Assembly (NCBI RefSeq): GCF_947488835.1
Contig: NZ_CANLBK010000001.1
Span: forward strand, 186,001-250,000
DNA length: 64,000 nucleotides
From: an uncultured Marinobacter sp.
Lineage (GTDB): Bacteria; Pseudomonadota; Gammaproteobacteria; Pseudomonadales; Oleiphilaceae
Direction: 5' to 3'
Shown: positions 17,264 through 25,247 of the stretch, piece after piece
Position numbering within the stretch: position 1 is the stretch's first letter
How the letters are laid out: each line of letters opens with the position of its first letter
Notes under the pieces: model-generated
Seen by the model: the letters and a program-made list of their open reading frames with translations, nothing else
What the model was told of the DNA's origin: nothing
Databases searched by the model: none
Translations under genes and position numbers: made by a program

Positions 17264-18412
17264 TCACGGTGTTATAACAACCCGCAGAGTCTTCCGCACC
17301 CATCTGTAAGTAGAATCGGGCAAGAAGCTGGTCACAATCTCGGACTCGCCACCGGCAGGTCCGCCTATAAAGTATTCCACATCGGCCGTTTGCCAACTAA
17401 AAGAATGCACACTCACATCTTGTGGTCGGGTTGTGATGGCTTCAAGGTCTGTAAGCTCAGCACTGCCACCAATACGACGTATTTCAAACCGTTTTATGCC
17501 GGTGTCGCTAGCCGGGTGCTTGGCTACGTGATTTTCCAGATAAAAGCGGTTTCCAATGGTGGTCGAAATGCTATCCAGCTCCCGGGTTAGATAGAGCCTG
17601 GCATCTTCAGAATCAACATCCTCCATGGAGCGAACAGAGTCGAGAATACGTTGTCTTTTGTTGCGCAGATCTTCTTTGTACTCAATGTTCGGGTCCCATA
17701 GATCTTCGTCTTCTGGCCGATCAGGGGCTTGGTCTATTTCGTCTTCAGTTGGGGGCGCCTGGCAAAGTTCATTATCTGGCGGGTAAAAACAGATGCTGGT
17801 CAGCAACTGGTTTGCGGGGGAAGGCGCCGCGCCGGTTGCATTAAACTCAGCCTCACTCACGCGGAAATCAATTGGGCTGGTGAGGTTGGGCAGGGCGGCG
17901 TTCATCTGCTGCAGTACGCGGTCGCGGATATCGATGCCATTGCCTTCCCGCAAATTTTCGGACCAATTGAGCGACAAAAGGAATCGGGTGAGGTTGGTCA
18001 AGGTTACGTTAGTAAGAAGCTGTTGTTCCGTAATCCTGTGAGTGCTGAGACCCTCAGCATCGACAGCGGGTGTTGTGAGTTGGCTGCGTACTTCCAGTAG
18101 AAACTCGAGTAGCGTGACCCATTCCTGCGCAGGTACGTCTTCTGCAAGAAGCAGATCGCCAACTTTGAGGCGGAGTGTTTCACCTGGGTAATACTGAAAA
18201 TGGCCCTTGATGTCGGTTTTACCGGACTGGCTGCTGGTTTGATAACTTAACCCGCTAACGCCCAATGCGTTTATTGTCCCTGTGCTCGGGCCACCACCGT
18301 TATTGTTGCTGTCACTGCTCAGGCACCCGGAGAGTAGAGGCGCGACAATCAGCGCAGCTAGGAGCGCGCGGGGAGGAGTAAAAAGTGAGCGAGCAAGGTG
18401 AACGGCAGCCAT
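17264..18412 (-). CDS. predicted lipoprotein of unknown function
   Basis: A 382-residue product with an N-terminal hydrophobic segment and lipobox (LLSGC, Cys near residue 30) followed by a Ser/Asn/Gly linker. Then comes a domain of mixed strands and helices and an acidic segment (about 225-250) rich in Asp, Glu and Pro. The second residue after Cys is Ser, which permits export to the outer membrane. No family was recognised. It stands alone, convergent with the HD-GYP-like gene and divergent from the ABC exporter genes. Confidence 0.6.
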   Translation of the reverse strand: MAAVHLARSLFTPPRALLAALIVAPLLSGCLSSDSNNNGGGPSTGTINALGVSGLSYQTSSQSGKTDIKGHFQYYPGETLRLKVGDLLLAEDVPAQEWVTLLEFLLEVRSQLTTPAVDAEGLSTHRITEQQLLTNVTLTNLTRFLLSLNWSENLREGNGIDIRDRVLQQMNAALPNLTSPIDFRVSEAEFNATGAAPSPANQLLTSICFYPPDNELCQAPPTEDEIDQAPDRPEDEDLWDPNIEYKEDLRNKRQRILDSVRSMEDVDSEDARLYLTRELDSISTTIGNRFYLENHVAKHPASDTGIKRFEIRRIGGSAELTDLEAITTRPQDVSVHSFSWQTADVEYFIGGPAGGESEIVTSFLPDSTYRWVRKTLRVVITP

Positions 18413-18646
18413 GGTTCGTTGTACATTCCCTGAGGTTGGGCCGTGCCAACTGAGCAGTCGTGGACGGCCTTCTGTAAATTGTTGTAACCGGCATTATAGG
18501 GAGCCCAATCAGGGTATATCGGGATACCTGTCGCAGTTTGCAGATTTCGCGGAGCCTGAGTGGGTGTGCATCGGCCTTGAAAAAATGGGATAAGCCTCAA
18601 TAAATGAGTGTTCCCTGAACACTGCCTATTTCAATCGGAACCTTTT

Positions 18647-19597
18647 ATGACCAACGCTCTGGAAATCGAGGGGCTAACCAAAACCTACGGTAGTGGGTTT
18701 GAAGCACTCAAGGGAATTGACCTGAAGGTAACGCAGGGCGATTTCTTTGCGCTGCTGGGCCCCAACGGTGCCGGCAAATCAACCACGCTGGGTATTGTGT
18801 GCTCCCTGGTGACCAAAAGTGCGGGTAAGGTAAGCGTATTTGGTTACGACATAGATACCCATCTTTCCCAGGCAAAGCTCCATCTCGGGGTGGTGCCTCA
18901 GGAGTTCAATTTTAACCAGTTTGAGAAGGTGTTTGATATTGTCACCATTCAAGCGGGTTATTACGGAATTCCGTTAAAGAAAGCCGCGGTTTCTGCTGAA
19001 AAGTATCTGAAAAAGCTCGGTCTGTGGGATAAGCGGAACACACCAGCACGCATGCTGTCTGGTGGTATGAAGCGCAGGCTGATGATCGCCCGTGCCCTGG
19101 TGCACGAACCAAAACTGCTGATTCTTGATGAGCCCACCGCGGGTGTGGATATTGAATTGCGGCGTTCCATGTGGTCATTTCTTGAGGAAATGAACCGGCA
19201 GGGCACCACCATCATCCTTACGACCCATTACCTGGAAGAGGCGGAGGCCCTGTGCCGGAATATCGCCATTATTGATCATGGGCGTATCGTCCGGAATACC
19301 AGTAAGCGGGAACTGCTGCAGCAGCTCAGTCTGGAAACCTTTCTGCTTGATACCGAGAAGCCGTTGAGTAAAACGCCAGAGTTGGAAGGTTTTACCTGCC
19401 GGTTAGACAATGAGGGTGTTCTGGAAGTGGATGTCCACAAAGGGCAAGCATTAAACGATGTATTTGCGCAGTTGGAACAGCAGGGTATAAAAGTTATCAG
19501 TATGCGGACCAAAGCAAACAGGCTGGAAGAGTTGTTTATCCGCATGGTGGAATCCAGTGAACCTGCAGGCGAAGCCATCACGGAGGGCAGGGCATGA
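18647..19597 (+). CDS. ABC-2 type exporter ATP-binding protein
   Basis: A 316-residue ATPase with Walker A GPNGAGKST, signature LSGGMKRR, Walker B LLILDEPTAGVD and H-loop TTHYLEEAE. The DrrA/YadG type of C-terminal extension is present. The ATG at 18647 is preferred over a codon at 18608 because the conserved family start (ALEIEGLTKTYG) follows directly. Its last codons overlap the permease gene start by four bases (ATGA), so the two are translationally coupled. The pair exports an unknown compound. Confidence 0.85.
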   Translation: MTNALEIEGLTKTYGSGFEALKGIDLKVTQGDFFALLGPNGAGKSTTLGIVCSLVTKSAGKVSVFGYDIDTHLSQAKLHLGVVPQEFNFNQFEKVFDIVTIQAGYYGIPLKKAAVSAEKYLKKLGLWDKRNTPARMLSGGMKRRLMIARALVHEPKLLILDEPTAGVDIELRRSMWSFLEEMNRQGTTIILTTHYLEEAEALCRNIAIIDHGRIVRNTSKRELLQQLSLETFLLDTEKPLSKTPELEGFTCRLDNEGVLEVDVHKGQALNDVFAQLEQQGIKVISMRTKANRLEELFIRMVESSEPAGEAITEGRA

Positions 19598-20367
19598 ATG
19601 CTCAGGCACTGTTTACCGCTTACAGCACTATTGTACTGCGGGAAATTCGCCGGTTTACCCGTATCTGGCCCCAGACTCTGCTGCCACCTGCTGTCACCAT
19701 GACGCTCTACTTTATTATATTTGGCAACCTGATCGGCTCCAGAATTGGTGAGATGGGCGGTTTCGACTATATGTCGTTTATCGTTCCGGGGCTTATCATG
19801 ATGGCGGTTATTACCAGCTCCTACGCCAACGTAGTGTCGTCGTTTTTCTCCATGAAGTTTCAGCGCAGCGTTGAAGAACTGCTTGTTTCACCCGTGCCGA
19901 ACTGGATCATATTGGCCGGTTATGTAACGGGAGGAATGGCGCGCGGGCTAGGAATTGGCGTGATTGTGACTCTTTTGTCGCTGGCGTTTACCCAGCTGAA
20001 AATCCACAGCCTGCCCATGGTTGTGGTAACGGTATTTCTGACATCTGCATTGTTCGCGGTGGGCGGCTTTATTAACGCGCTGTTGGCCACCAAGTTTGAT
20101 GATGTCTCCATTGTGCCGACCTTTGTTCTGACGCCGTTAACCTACCTCGGCGGGGTGTTTTACAGCATCGATCTATTGCCGGATTTCTGGCAGGGCGTGT
20201 CTATGGCAAACCCGATCCTGTACATGGTTAACGGCTTCCGGTTTGGCATACTCGGCGTTTCTGATGTAAACCCGTTTGTGTCCCTGGGAATGATACTGGT
20301 GTTCATCGTTGTGCTTTCCTTTATCGCGCTCAAATTGCTGGCGCGGGGCAAGGGTATCAGGCATTGA
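19594..20367 (+). CDS. ABC-2 type exporter permease
   Basis: A 257-residue membrane protein with six hydrophobic segments and the ABC2_membrane pattern, including the YMSFIVPGLIMM loop and LTYLGGVFYSIDLLP, close to the E. coli YadH type. It is translationally coupled to the ATPase. queF begins 44 bases downstream and may share the transcript. Confidence 0.85.
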   Translation: MNAQALFTAYSTIVLREIRRFTRIWPQTLLPPAVTMTLYFIIFGNLIGSRIGEMGGFDYMSFIVPGLIMMAVITSSYANVVSSFFSMKFQRSVEELLVSPVPNWIILAGYVTGGMARGLGIGVIVTLLSLAFTQLKIHSLPMVVVTVFLTSALFAVGGFINALLATKFDDVSIVPTFVLTPLTYLGGVFYSIDLLPDFWQGVSMANPILYMVNGFRFGILGVSDVNPFVSLGMILVFIVVLSFIALKLLARGKGIRH

Positions 20368-20410
20368 TGCCTTCACCCGATACTGACAACTGTTATTTTT
20401 AGGACGTTTT

Positions 20411-21229
20411 ATGGCTCTTGATAATGCGCCGCTTGGCAAAACCAGTGACTACCCGGATCGATACGATCCAGCCCTGCTTTTCCCGGTAGCCCGGGATGAA
20501 AATCGCCGCCGAATCGGCCTCGAGGATGGGCGCTGGCCCTGGTTTGGGGGTGATTTGTGGCAGGCTTGGGAGATATCCTGGCTGCGGCCCGATGGCATTC
20601 CCCGGGTTGCCTGGGCAGAAATCCGGTTTCCGGCAGCATCTCCGTCTCTGGTTGAATCCAAGTCACTCAAGCTCTATTTAAACTCTCTGAATCAAACCGT
20701 GTTCTCATCCGATGAACAGGTTGAGGAGATCGTTACTGCGGATCTCTCCAGTGTGTGTGGAGCTGCAGTGAATGTTCGCCTTTTGAGTGTTGATGAGTCT
20801 GACACGGCTACCGGGCGTCCATCGGGATACGAATTGATTGATAACGAAACGGTTGAGGATGTGGTGTATGACTATGCGCCGGAGTCACTTGCGGCATCCG
20901 GGCCTGTGGTTTCAGAGAAGCTGTGCTCACACCTGTTGAAGAGTAATTGCCCCGTAACCGGGCAGCCGGATTGGGGCACGGTGTTGATCAGCTATACCGG
21001 CTCAGCCATCGATAGAGCAGGGTTGTTGCGGTACATCGTGAGTTTTCGGCAGAAGCAGGACTTCCACGAGCATTGTGTGGAAACCTTGTTCACGGATTTG
21101 TTGAGTCGTTGCAAGCCCGAGAGCCTGACAGTTTGCGCCCGCTATACCCGCCGGGGTGGCTTGGATATCAACCCTTGGCGCAGCACTCAGCCGGAAGAGC
21201 AGGTTGGCCCCAGGCTGATTCGCCAGTAA
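20411..21229 (+). CDS. queF: NADPH-dependent 7-cyano-7-deazaguanine reductase
   Basis: A 272-residue long-form (YqfO/E. coli type, two T-fold units) QueF. It reduces preQ0 to preQ1 in queuosine synthesis. The catalytic Cys180 in SNCPVTGQPDWG with Asp187 nearby and the substrate segment VESKSLKLYLNS are present. tgt and queA, which act next on preQ1, lie about 15 kb downstream. The TAA stop abuts the stop of the convergent cyclase gene with no gap. Confidence 0.93.
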   Translation: MALDNAPLGKTSDYPDRYDPALLFPVARDENRRRIGLEDGRWPWFGGDLWQAWEISWLRPDGIPRVAWAEIRFPAASPSLVESKSLKLYLNSLNQTVFSSDEQVEEIVTADLSSVCGAAVNVRLLSVDESDTATGRPSGYELIDNETVEDVVYDYAPESLAASGPVVSEKLCSHLLKSNCPVTGQPDWGTVLISYTGSAIDRAGLLRYIVSFRQKQDFHEHCVETLFTDLLSRCKPESLTVCARYTRRGGLDINPWRSTQPEEQVGPRLIRQ

Positions 21230-22675
21230 TCAGTCCCGGGCGCTGTCTTCTTCATGCCGCAGTCGCTCGGCGGCATCTTCCAGGGCACTGAGGATACTCT
21301 GCCGTTCTTTGCCGGTGATTTTTTCAGAATCCAGGTACATGGCAAAGCCGCTGTGCTCATGCTCCATAAAGCTGCGGTTTGGCCCCATGTCCCTGCGGAA
21401 ATCTACCACTTCATAGATGGGTACGGGGCGGCCGAAGCCTTTCACCGTGATTTCGCCCTTGTCTCGGCACATGATCCGATCCTTGATCAGTGAGAAGGTC
21501 TCGTAGGAAACGAGAATTTCCCCCGGCTCTGCGAGAGATTCCAGCCGGCTGGCAAGGTTAACTTCCTTGCCGATAATGGTGTAGTCCATGCGGTTTTCAG
21601 CGCCAAAGTTGCCAACGGTTGTGTAGCCGGTGCTGATGCCCATGCGGATTTCGAGGGGAGATTTAATGCCCTGGCTGCGCCACTTCTGCCGCATGATCTT
21701 CATGTGCTTGCGCATATCAATAGCCATGGATACGCAGGCAAAGGCGTCTTCCCGCTGGCCACGGCTGGTGGGGTCGCCAAAGAAGATCATGATGGAATCG
21801 CCCACGAACTTGTCGATAGTGCCACCATACCGGAGGGCTACTTCAGACATTCCGTTGAAATAGTGGTTGAGCAATTCGGTAAGGGCCTCTGGCTCCATCT
21901 CTTCCGACAGTTCAGTAAAGCCTTTTATGTCGGAGAAAAATACAGCGAGCTTTTTGCGCTGGGTTTCAAGGCGAACATCTCTTTCCCCGGTAAAGATGGA
22001 TTGCCATACCTGGGGTGAGAGGTATTTGGACAGCTTGTGGGAGAGTGCTATGGACTGCTCGCGCTGGTTTTGAATCTGGGTTTTTGCCAGCATGAGCGCC
22101 CGCGCCTGTTGATGCGAGTAAAACGCAGTCACACAGATGTAAAAGCCAGCTGCGAGTATGGAGAACAGGCTTGTGAATAAAGGTGACTGGAACGAATCTG
22201 CGGGTCCCACCAAGGCCAAAAAGGCCAAAGCGGAGATGAACATATACACGCAGCCAATAAGCCACTGTCGAATCCCGCCAATGATCAGCGCGCTGAACAT
22301 CACCATAAGCCCGGCACAAGCGGATGGAATGGCAATCAACCCGATACATCCCATGAAACTGCCGCCGATCAAGGAGTCGACCATCAGCATTTTTTGCCGA
22401 ATGCGGGAAGAGTTTTTCAAAAACGTACGACGGCTTAACAGGTGCGCAATGTGCGGCCACATCAAGGCGCCGGCAACCAGCCACAAATGCCATGTTTGGA
22501 ACACTTCCTCCCAAACGCCCACAGTAATAATGATGGCTGTGGCCGTATACGCCAGCACTCGCCCGCTGTAGTCGGGCATCGGGGGAATCACTACCGGTCT
22601 GTTCTGAGCATCGGATGCCAGAGATTTCCCCAAGCTATTACTGGCGTTGCGCAGATCTGCCGGAGCACTCATCAT
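21230..22675 (-). CDS. class III nucleotide cyclase, membrane-anchored
   Basis: A 481-residue protein with about five to six hydrophobic segments in the first 190 residues, a short coiled linker and a C-terminal cyclase homology domain (about 240-420). Metal-binding Asp residues lie in DIKGFTELSE and GDSIMIFFGDP. The transition-state Asn/Arg pair appears in VNLASRLE, and the DYTIIG segment is as in adenylate cyclases. It probably makes cAMP from ATP in response to a membrane signal. Start ATG is one of two adjacent Met codons. Confidence 0.82.
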   Translation of the reverse strand: MMSAPADLRNASNSLGKSLASDAQNRPVVIPPMPDYSGRVLAYTATAIIITVGVWEEVFQTWHLWLVAGALMWPHIAHLLSRRTFLKNSSRIRQKMLMVDSLIGGSFMGCIGLIAIPSACAGLMVMFSALIIGGIRQWLIGCVYMFISALAFLALVGPADSFQSPLFTSLFSILAAGFYICVTAFYSHQQARALMLAKTQIQNQREQSIALSHKLSKYLSPQVWQSIFTGERDVRLETQRKKLAVFFSDIKGFTELSEEMEPEALTELLNHYFNGMSEVALRYGGTIDKFVGDSIMIFFGDPTSRGQREDAFACVSMAIDMRKHMKIMRQKWRSQGIKSPLEIRMGISTGYTTVGNFGAENRMDYTIIGKEVNLASRLESLAEPGEILVSYETFSLIKDRIMCRDKGEITVKGFGRPVPIYEVVDFRRDMGPNRSFMEHEHSGFAMYLDSEKITGKERQSILSALEDAAERLRHEEDSARD

Positions 22676-22853
22676 GTATGCTGATCACTCATGGTGCTGG
22701 AACCATTCAAATTTATTTGTAGTTTGTAAGGCACGTTTGAGAGTAAAGATTGGAAGTACGACTAAAGGTTAGCAGTATTACGTATAACCCACAATTCGCT
22801 GGCACGGTTTGAATGCTAACGGGCCAGTGTTCTGTTATTGGAAAATTATCGAT

Positions 22854-23417
22854 ATGAGTTCAGTCACTGACTTTTTGCTCAACAGGGCATCTGAGCCACG
22901 GCTGGAAGCGCCAGCTCCTGATGCCGCAACACTTGACCGGGCCTTTGCTTGTGCAGCCCGGGCACCAGACCATGCATTATTGCGCCCGTGGCGTTATCTG
23001 GTGATTGAGGGTGAGGGTCTGGATGCCCTGGGTGAGGTGCTTGCGGTGGGCTACTCCGATTTAAGGGGTAAGACCGACGAAAAAAAGCTCGACATCATAC
23101 GCAATAAGGCGCGTCGCTCCCCCATGATCATTGTTGGAATTGCATCCCCTAAGCCCCATCCGAAAGTTCCGGAGGTTGAACAGATACTCTCGGCGGGCGC
23201 CAGCATGAGCTATCTTGGGCTTGCCCTTCAGGATGCCGGCTATGGGGTTATGTGGCGCACCGGTGAACTGGTTTACAACCGCTTGGTTCTGGAAGGGCTT
23301 GGCCTTGAACAGGGAGAATCCATAATCGGTTTTCTCTATACAGGTACCGTGTCGTCGAACAAGCCCGCAGTTCCAAGGCCTGAGCTGTCGGAATTTGTTG
23401 CCCGTTGGCCGGCGTAA
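22854..23417 (+). CDS. nitroreductase family protein (YdjA type)
   Basis: A 187-residue flavin-dependent oxidoreductase-like protein. The N-terminal RxxEPRLEAPAPDAATL helix and the ARAPDHALLRPWRYLVIEG segment match YdjA-like nitroreductases, and GASMSYLGLALQDAGYGVMWRTG is the second conserved block. It likely binds FMN and reduces nitro or quinone compounds with NAD(P)H; the natural substrate is unknown. The ATG at 22854 is preferred to one at 22809 because the family starts here. It precedes the flagellar operon but has a separate promoter. Confidence 0.82.
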   Translation: MSSVTDFLLNRASEPRLEAPAPDAATLDRAFACAARAPDHALLRPWRYLVIEGEGLDALGEVLAVGYSDLRGKTDEKKLDIIRNKARRSPMIIVGIASPKPHPKVPEVEQILSAGASMSYLGLALQDAGYGVMWRTGELVYNRLVLEGLGLEQGESIIGFLYTGTVSSNKPAVPRPELSEFVARWPA

Positions 23418-23560
23418 CAACAGGTCTGCTTCCCCTGGCGATTCAGCGGGGGAAGCCGCTTGCCGCTTTCATCAGACTTTGCCGCTTCTTTATCTGCATC
23501 ATTATTCCCCACAGCTCTGTAATCCCCTAAAACACCCGAATTCAGCGTACTTCCGAAATC

Positions 23561-23576
23561 TGGCATCAGCATTGCT
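23561..23576 (+). promoter_or_regulatory. sigma-54 promoter of flgBCDE
   Basis: TGGCAT, five bases, TTGCT: the GG (23562-23563) and GC (23574-23575) elements are 12 bases apart as required for RpoN. Expected transcription start near 23587, 56 bases before flgB. RpoN control of class III flagellar genes fits the Pseudomonas scheme. Confidence 0.75.
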
Positions 23577-23642
23577 TTAGTTCTGCCATAGAACGAAACC
23601 GGCAAAGCCAAACATTGCTGGTGACAGTATTTCGGAGGTTGT

Positions 23643-24041
23643 ATGGCAATCACTTTTGATAGAGCTCTTGGCATTCACCAGCATGCGCTGCACGCCCGGG
23701 TTCAGCGTGCGGAAATTCTGGCGAACAATCTTGCCAACGCCGATACGCCGGGCTTCAAGGCTCGGGATGTGGACTTTCAGGCAATGATGCAGAAGGCCCA
23801 GGACAGCATGGGCGGCATTAGCATGGAGAAAACCCACGCAGGCCATATGGATACCTCAGCAGGTGGCGGCGTTTCAGATGTGCTGTATCGGGAGCCAGAC
23901 CAGCCTTCGGTAGATGGCAATACGGTGGATGCACAGGCAGAACAGACCCGGTTCATGCGCAATGCGATGGATTACCAGGCGAGCTTCCAGTTTTTGAACA
24001 GTAAATTTACCGGCCTGACCAAAGCCCTGAAAGGCGAGTAA
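23643..24041 (+). CDS. flgB: flagellar basal-body rod protein FlgB
   Basis: A 132-residue proximal rod subunit. The N-terminal motif with LANNLANADTPGFKARDVDF and the C-terminal helix FLNSKFTGLTKALKG are typical of FlgB. It is exported by the flagellar type III apparatus and assembles above the MS ring with FlgC, FlgF and FliE. It is the first gene of the rod-hook block, transcribed from the sigma-54 site at 23561. GGAGG precedes the ATG. Confidence 0.95.
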   Translation: MAITFDRALGIHQHALHARVQRAEILANNLANADTPGFKARDVDFQAMMQKAQDSMGGISMEKTHAGHMDTSAGGGVSDVLYREPDQPSVDGNTVDAQAEQTRFMRNAMDYQASFQFLNSKFTGLTKALKGE

Positions 24042-24075
24042 TCCGCGGTTCCACGATTTGTGAAGGAGAGTCACC

Positions 24076-24525
24076 ATGTCCCTGGGCAACATATTTGATA
24101 TCGCCGGTTCCGGCATGACAGCGCAATCGTTGAGGTTGAATACCACCGCCTCAAACATCGCTAACGCCGAGACAGCGAGTTCCAGCACCGACACGACCTA
24201 TCGTGCGCGCAAGCCGGTGTTCTCAGCCATTCAGCAGTCGATGATGAATCCAGGCCAGCAGGGATTCGGGGTTCAGGCAGGAGAGGGTGCGGGTGCGGGC
24301 GTTCGTGTGGAGGGCATCGTTGAGAGCGATGCCGAGCTGCAGATGCGTTACGAGCCACATCACCCGGCTGCCAATGAAGATGGCTATGTGTACTACCCCA
24401 ACGTGAACGTGGTGGAAGAAATGGCAGACATGATGTCTTCCTCAAGAAGCTTTCAAATGAACGTGGACATTATGAACACGGCGAAATCCATGATGCAGCG
24501 CATCCTGACACTTGGTCAGCAGTAA
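24076..24525 (+). CDS. flgC: flagellar basal-body rod protein FlgC
   Basis: A 149-residue rod subunit with the N-terminal SGMTAQSLRLNTTASNIANAE motif and the C-terminal NVNVVEEMADMMSSSRSFQ motif shared by axial flagellar proteins. It lies 34 bases after flgB with GGAGAG before its ATG. Confidence 0.95.
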   Translation: MSLGNIFDIAGSGMTAQSLRLNTTASNIANAETASSSTDTTYRARKPVFSAIQQSMMNPGQQGFGVQAGEGAGAGVRVEGIVESDAELQMRYEPHHPAANEDGYVYYPNVNVVEEMADMMSSSRSFQMNVDIMNTAKSMMQRILTLGQQ

Positions 24526-24543
24526 CGGGGCGGGGATTGAATC

Positions 24544-25221
24544 ATGAGTGCAGTTAACGCAACACAAGCCTCAGATGTACTGGCGAACTACAGGAGCCAG
24601 CCACAGAGCGGCGCCAGCGGCAAAGGCGAACTCGGCAAAAATGAGTTCATGGAGCTTATGCTGGCACAGCTAAAAAACCAGAACCCGTTAGAGCCCCAGG
24701 ACAACGGCGAGTTTATTTCCCAGTTGGCTCAGTTCAGCTCGCTGGAAGAAATGCAGAAACTGTCGGGCACTGTTGAAGACGTGGTAGGTCAGTTCCGCTC
24801 CACGCAGGCGCTGCAAGCCTCTGCAATGGTTGGCAAGACAGTTCTGGCGCCTTCGGAAGTCGGTATTCTTGGTGCGGAAGGTGAAATCTCCGGCAACATT
24901 CAGGTACCGGCCTCCACCGGCGGCGTGCGCTTGTCGATCCAGAGCCCCAATGGCGAACTGGTGCGGCAGATTGATCTTGGCAGCAGCTCTGCCGGGGTCA
25001 AAGCGTTCAGCTGGGACGGCAAGGATGGCAACGGCAATAGTTTGCCGCCCGGGCCTTATCGAATTGTGGCTGAAGCCTCTTATCCGCAGGGTAGCGTGCA
25101 GCTTCCGACTCTGGTCAGTGCAAACGTGGACAGCGTGTCACTTGGGCAAAATGGGTCAGTTACTTTAAACCTGGCAGGCATGGGTTCTATTGCCCTGTCA
25201 GATGTACAACAAATCAATTAA
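24544..25221 (+). CDS. flgD: flagellar hook capping protein FlgD
   Basis: A 225-residue hook-assembly scaffold that caps the growing hook and is later removed. The N-terminal conserved block LGKNEFMELMLAQLKNQNPL and the FISQLAQFSSLEEM segment are present, followed by the FlgD Ig-like and tudor-like part. It lies 18 bases after flgC. Confidence 0.95.
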   Translation: MSAVNATQASDVLANYRSQPQSGASGKGELGKNEFMELMLAQLKNQNPLEPQDNGEFISQLAQFSSLEEMQKLSGTVEDVVGQFRSTQALQASAMVGKTVLAPSEVGILGAEGEISGNIQVPASTGGVRLSIQSPNGELVRQIDLGSSSAGVKAFSWDGKDGNGNSLPPGPYRIVAEASYPQGSVQLPTLVSANVDSVSLGQNGSVTLNLAGMGSIALSDVQQIN

Positions 25222-25247
25222 TACCGGTGTCAGACCAGGGGTGAATT

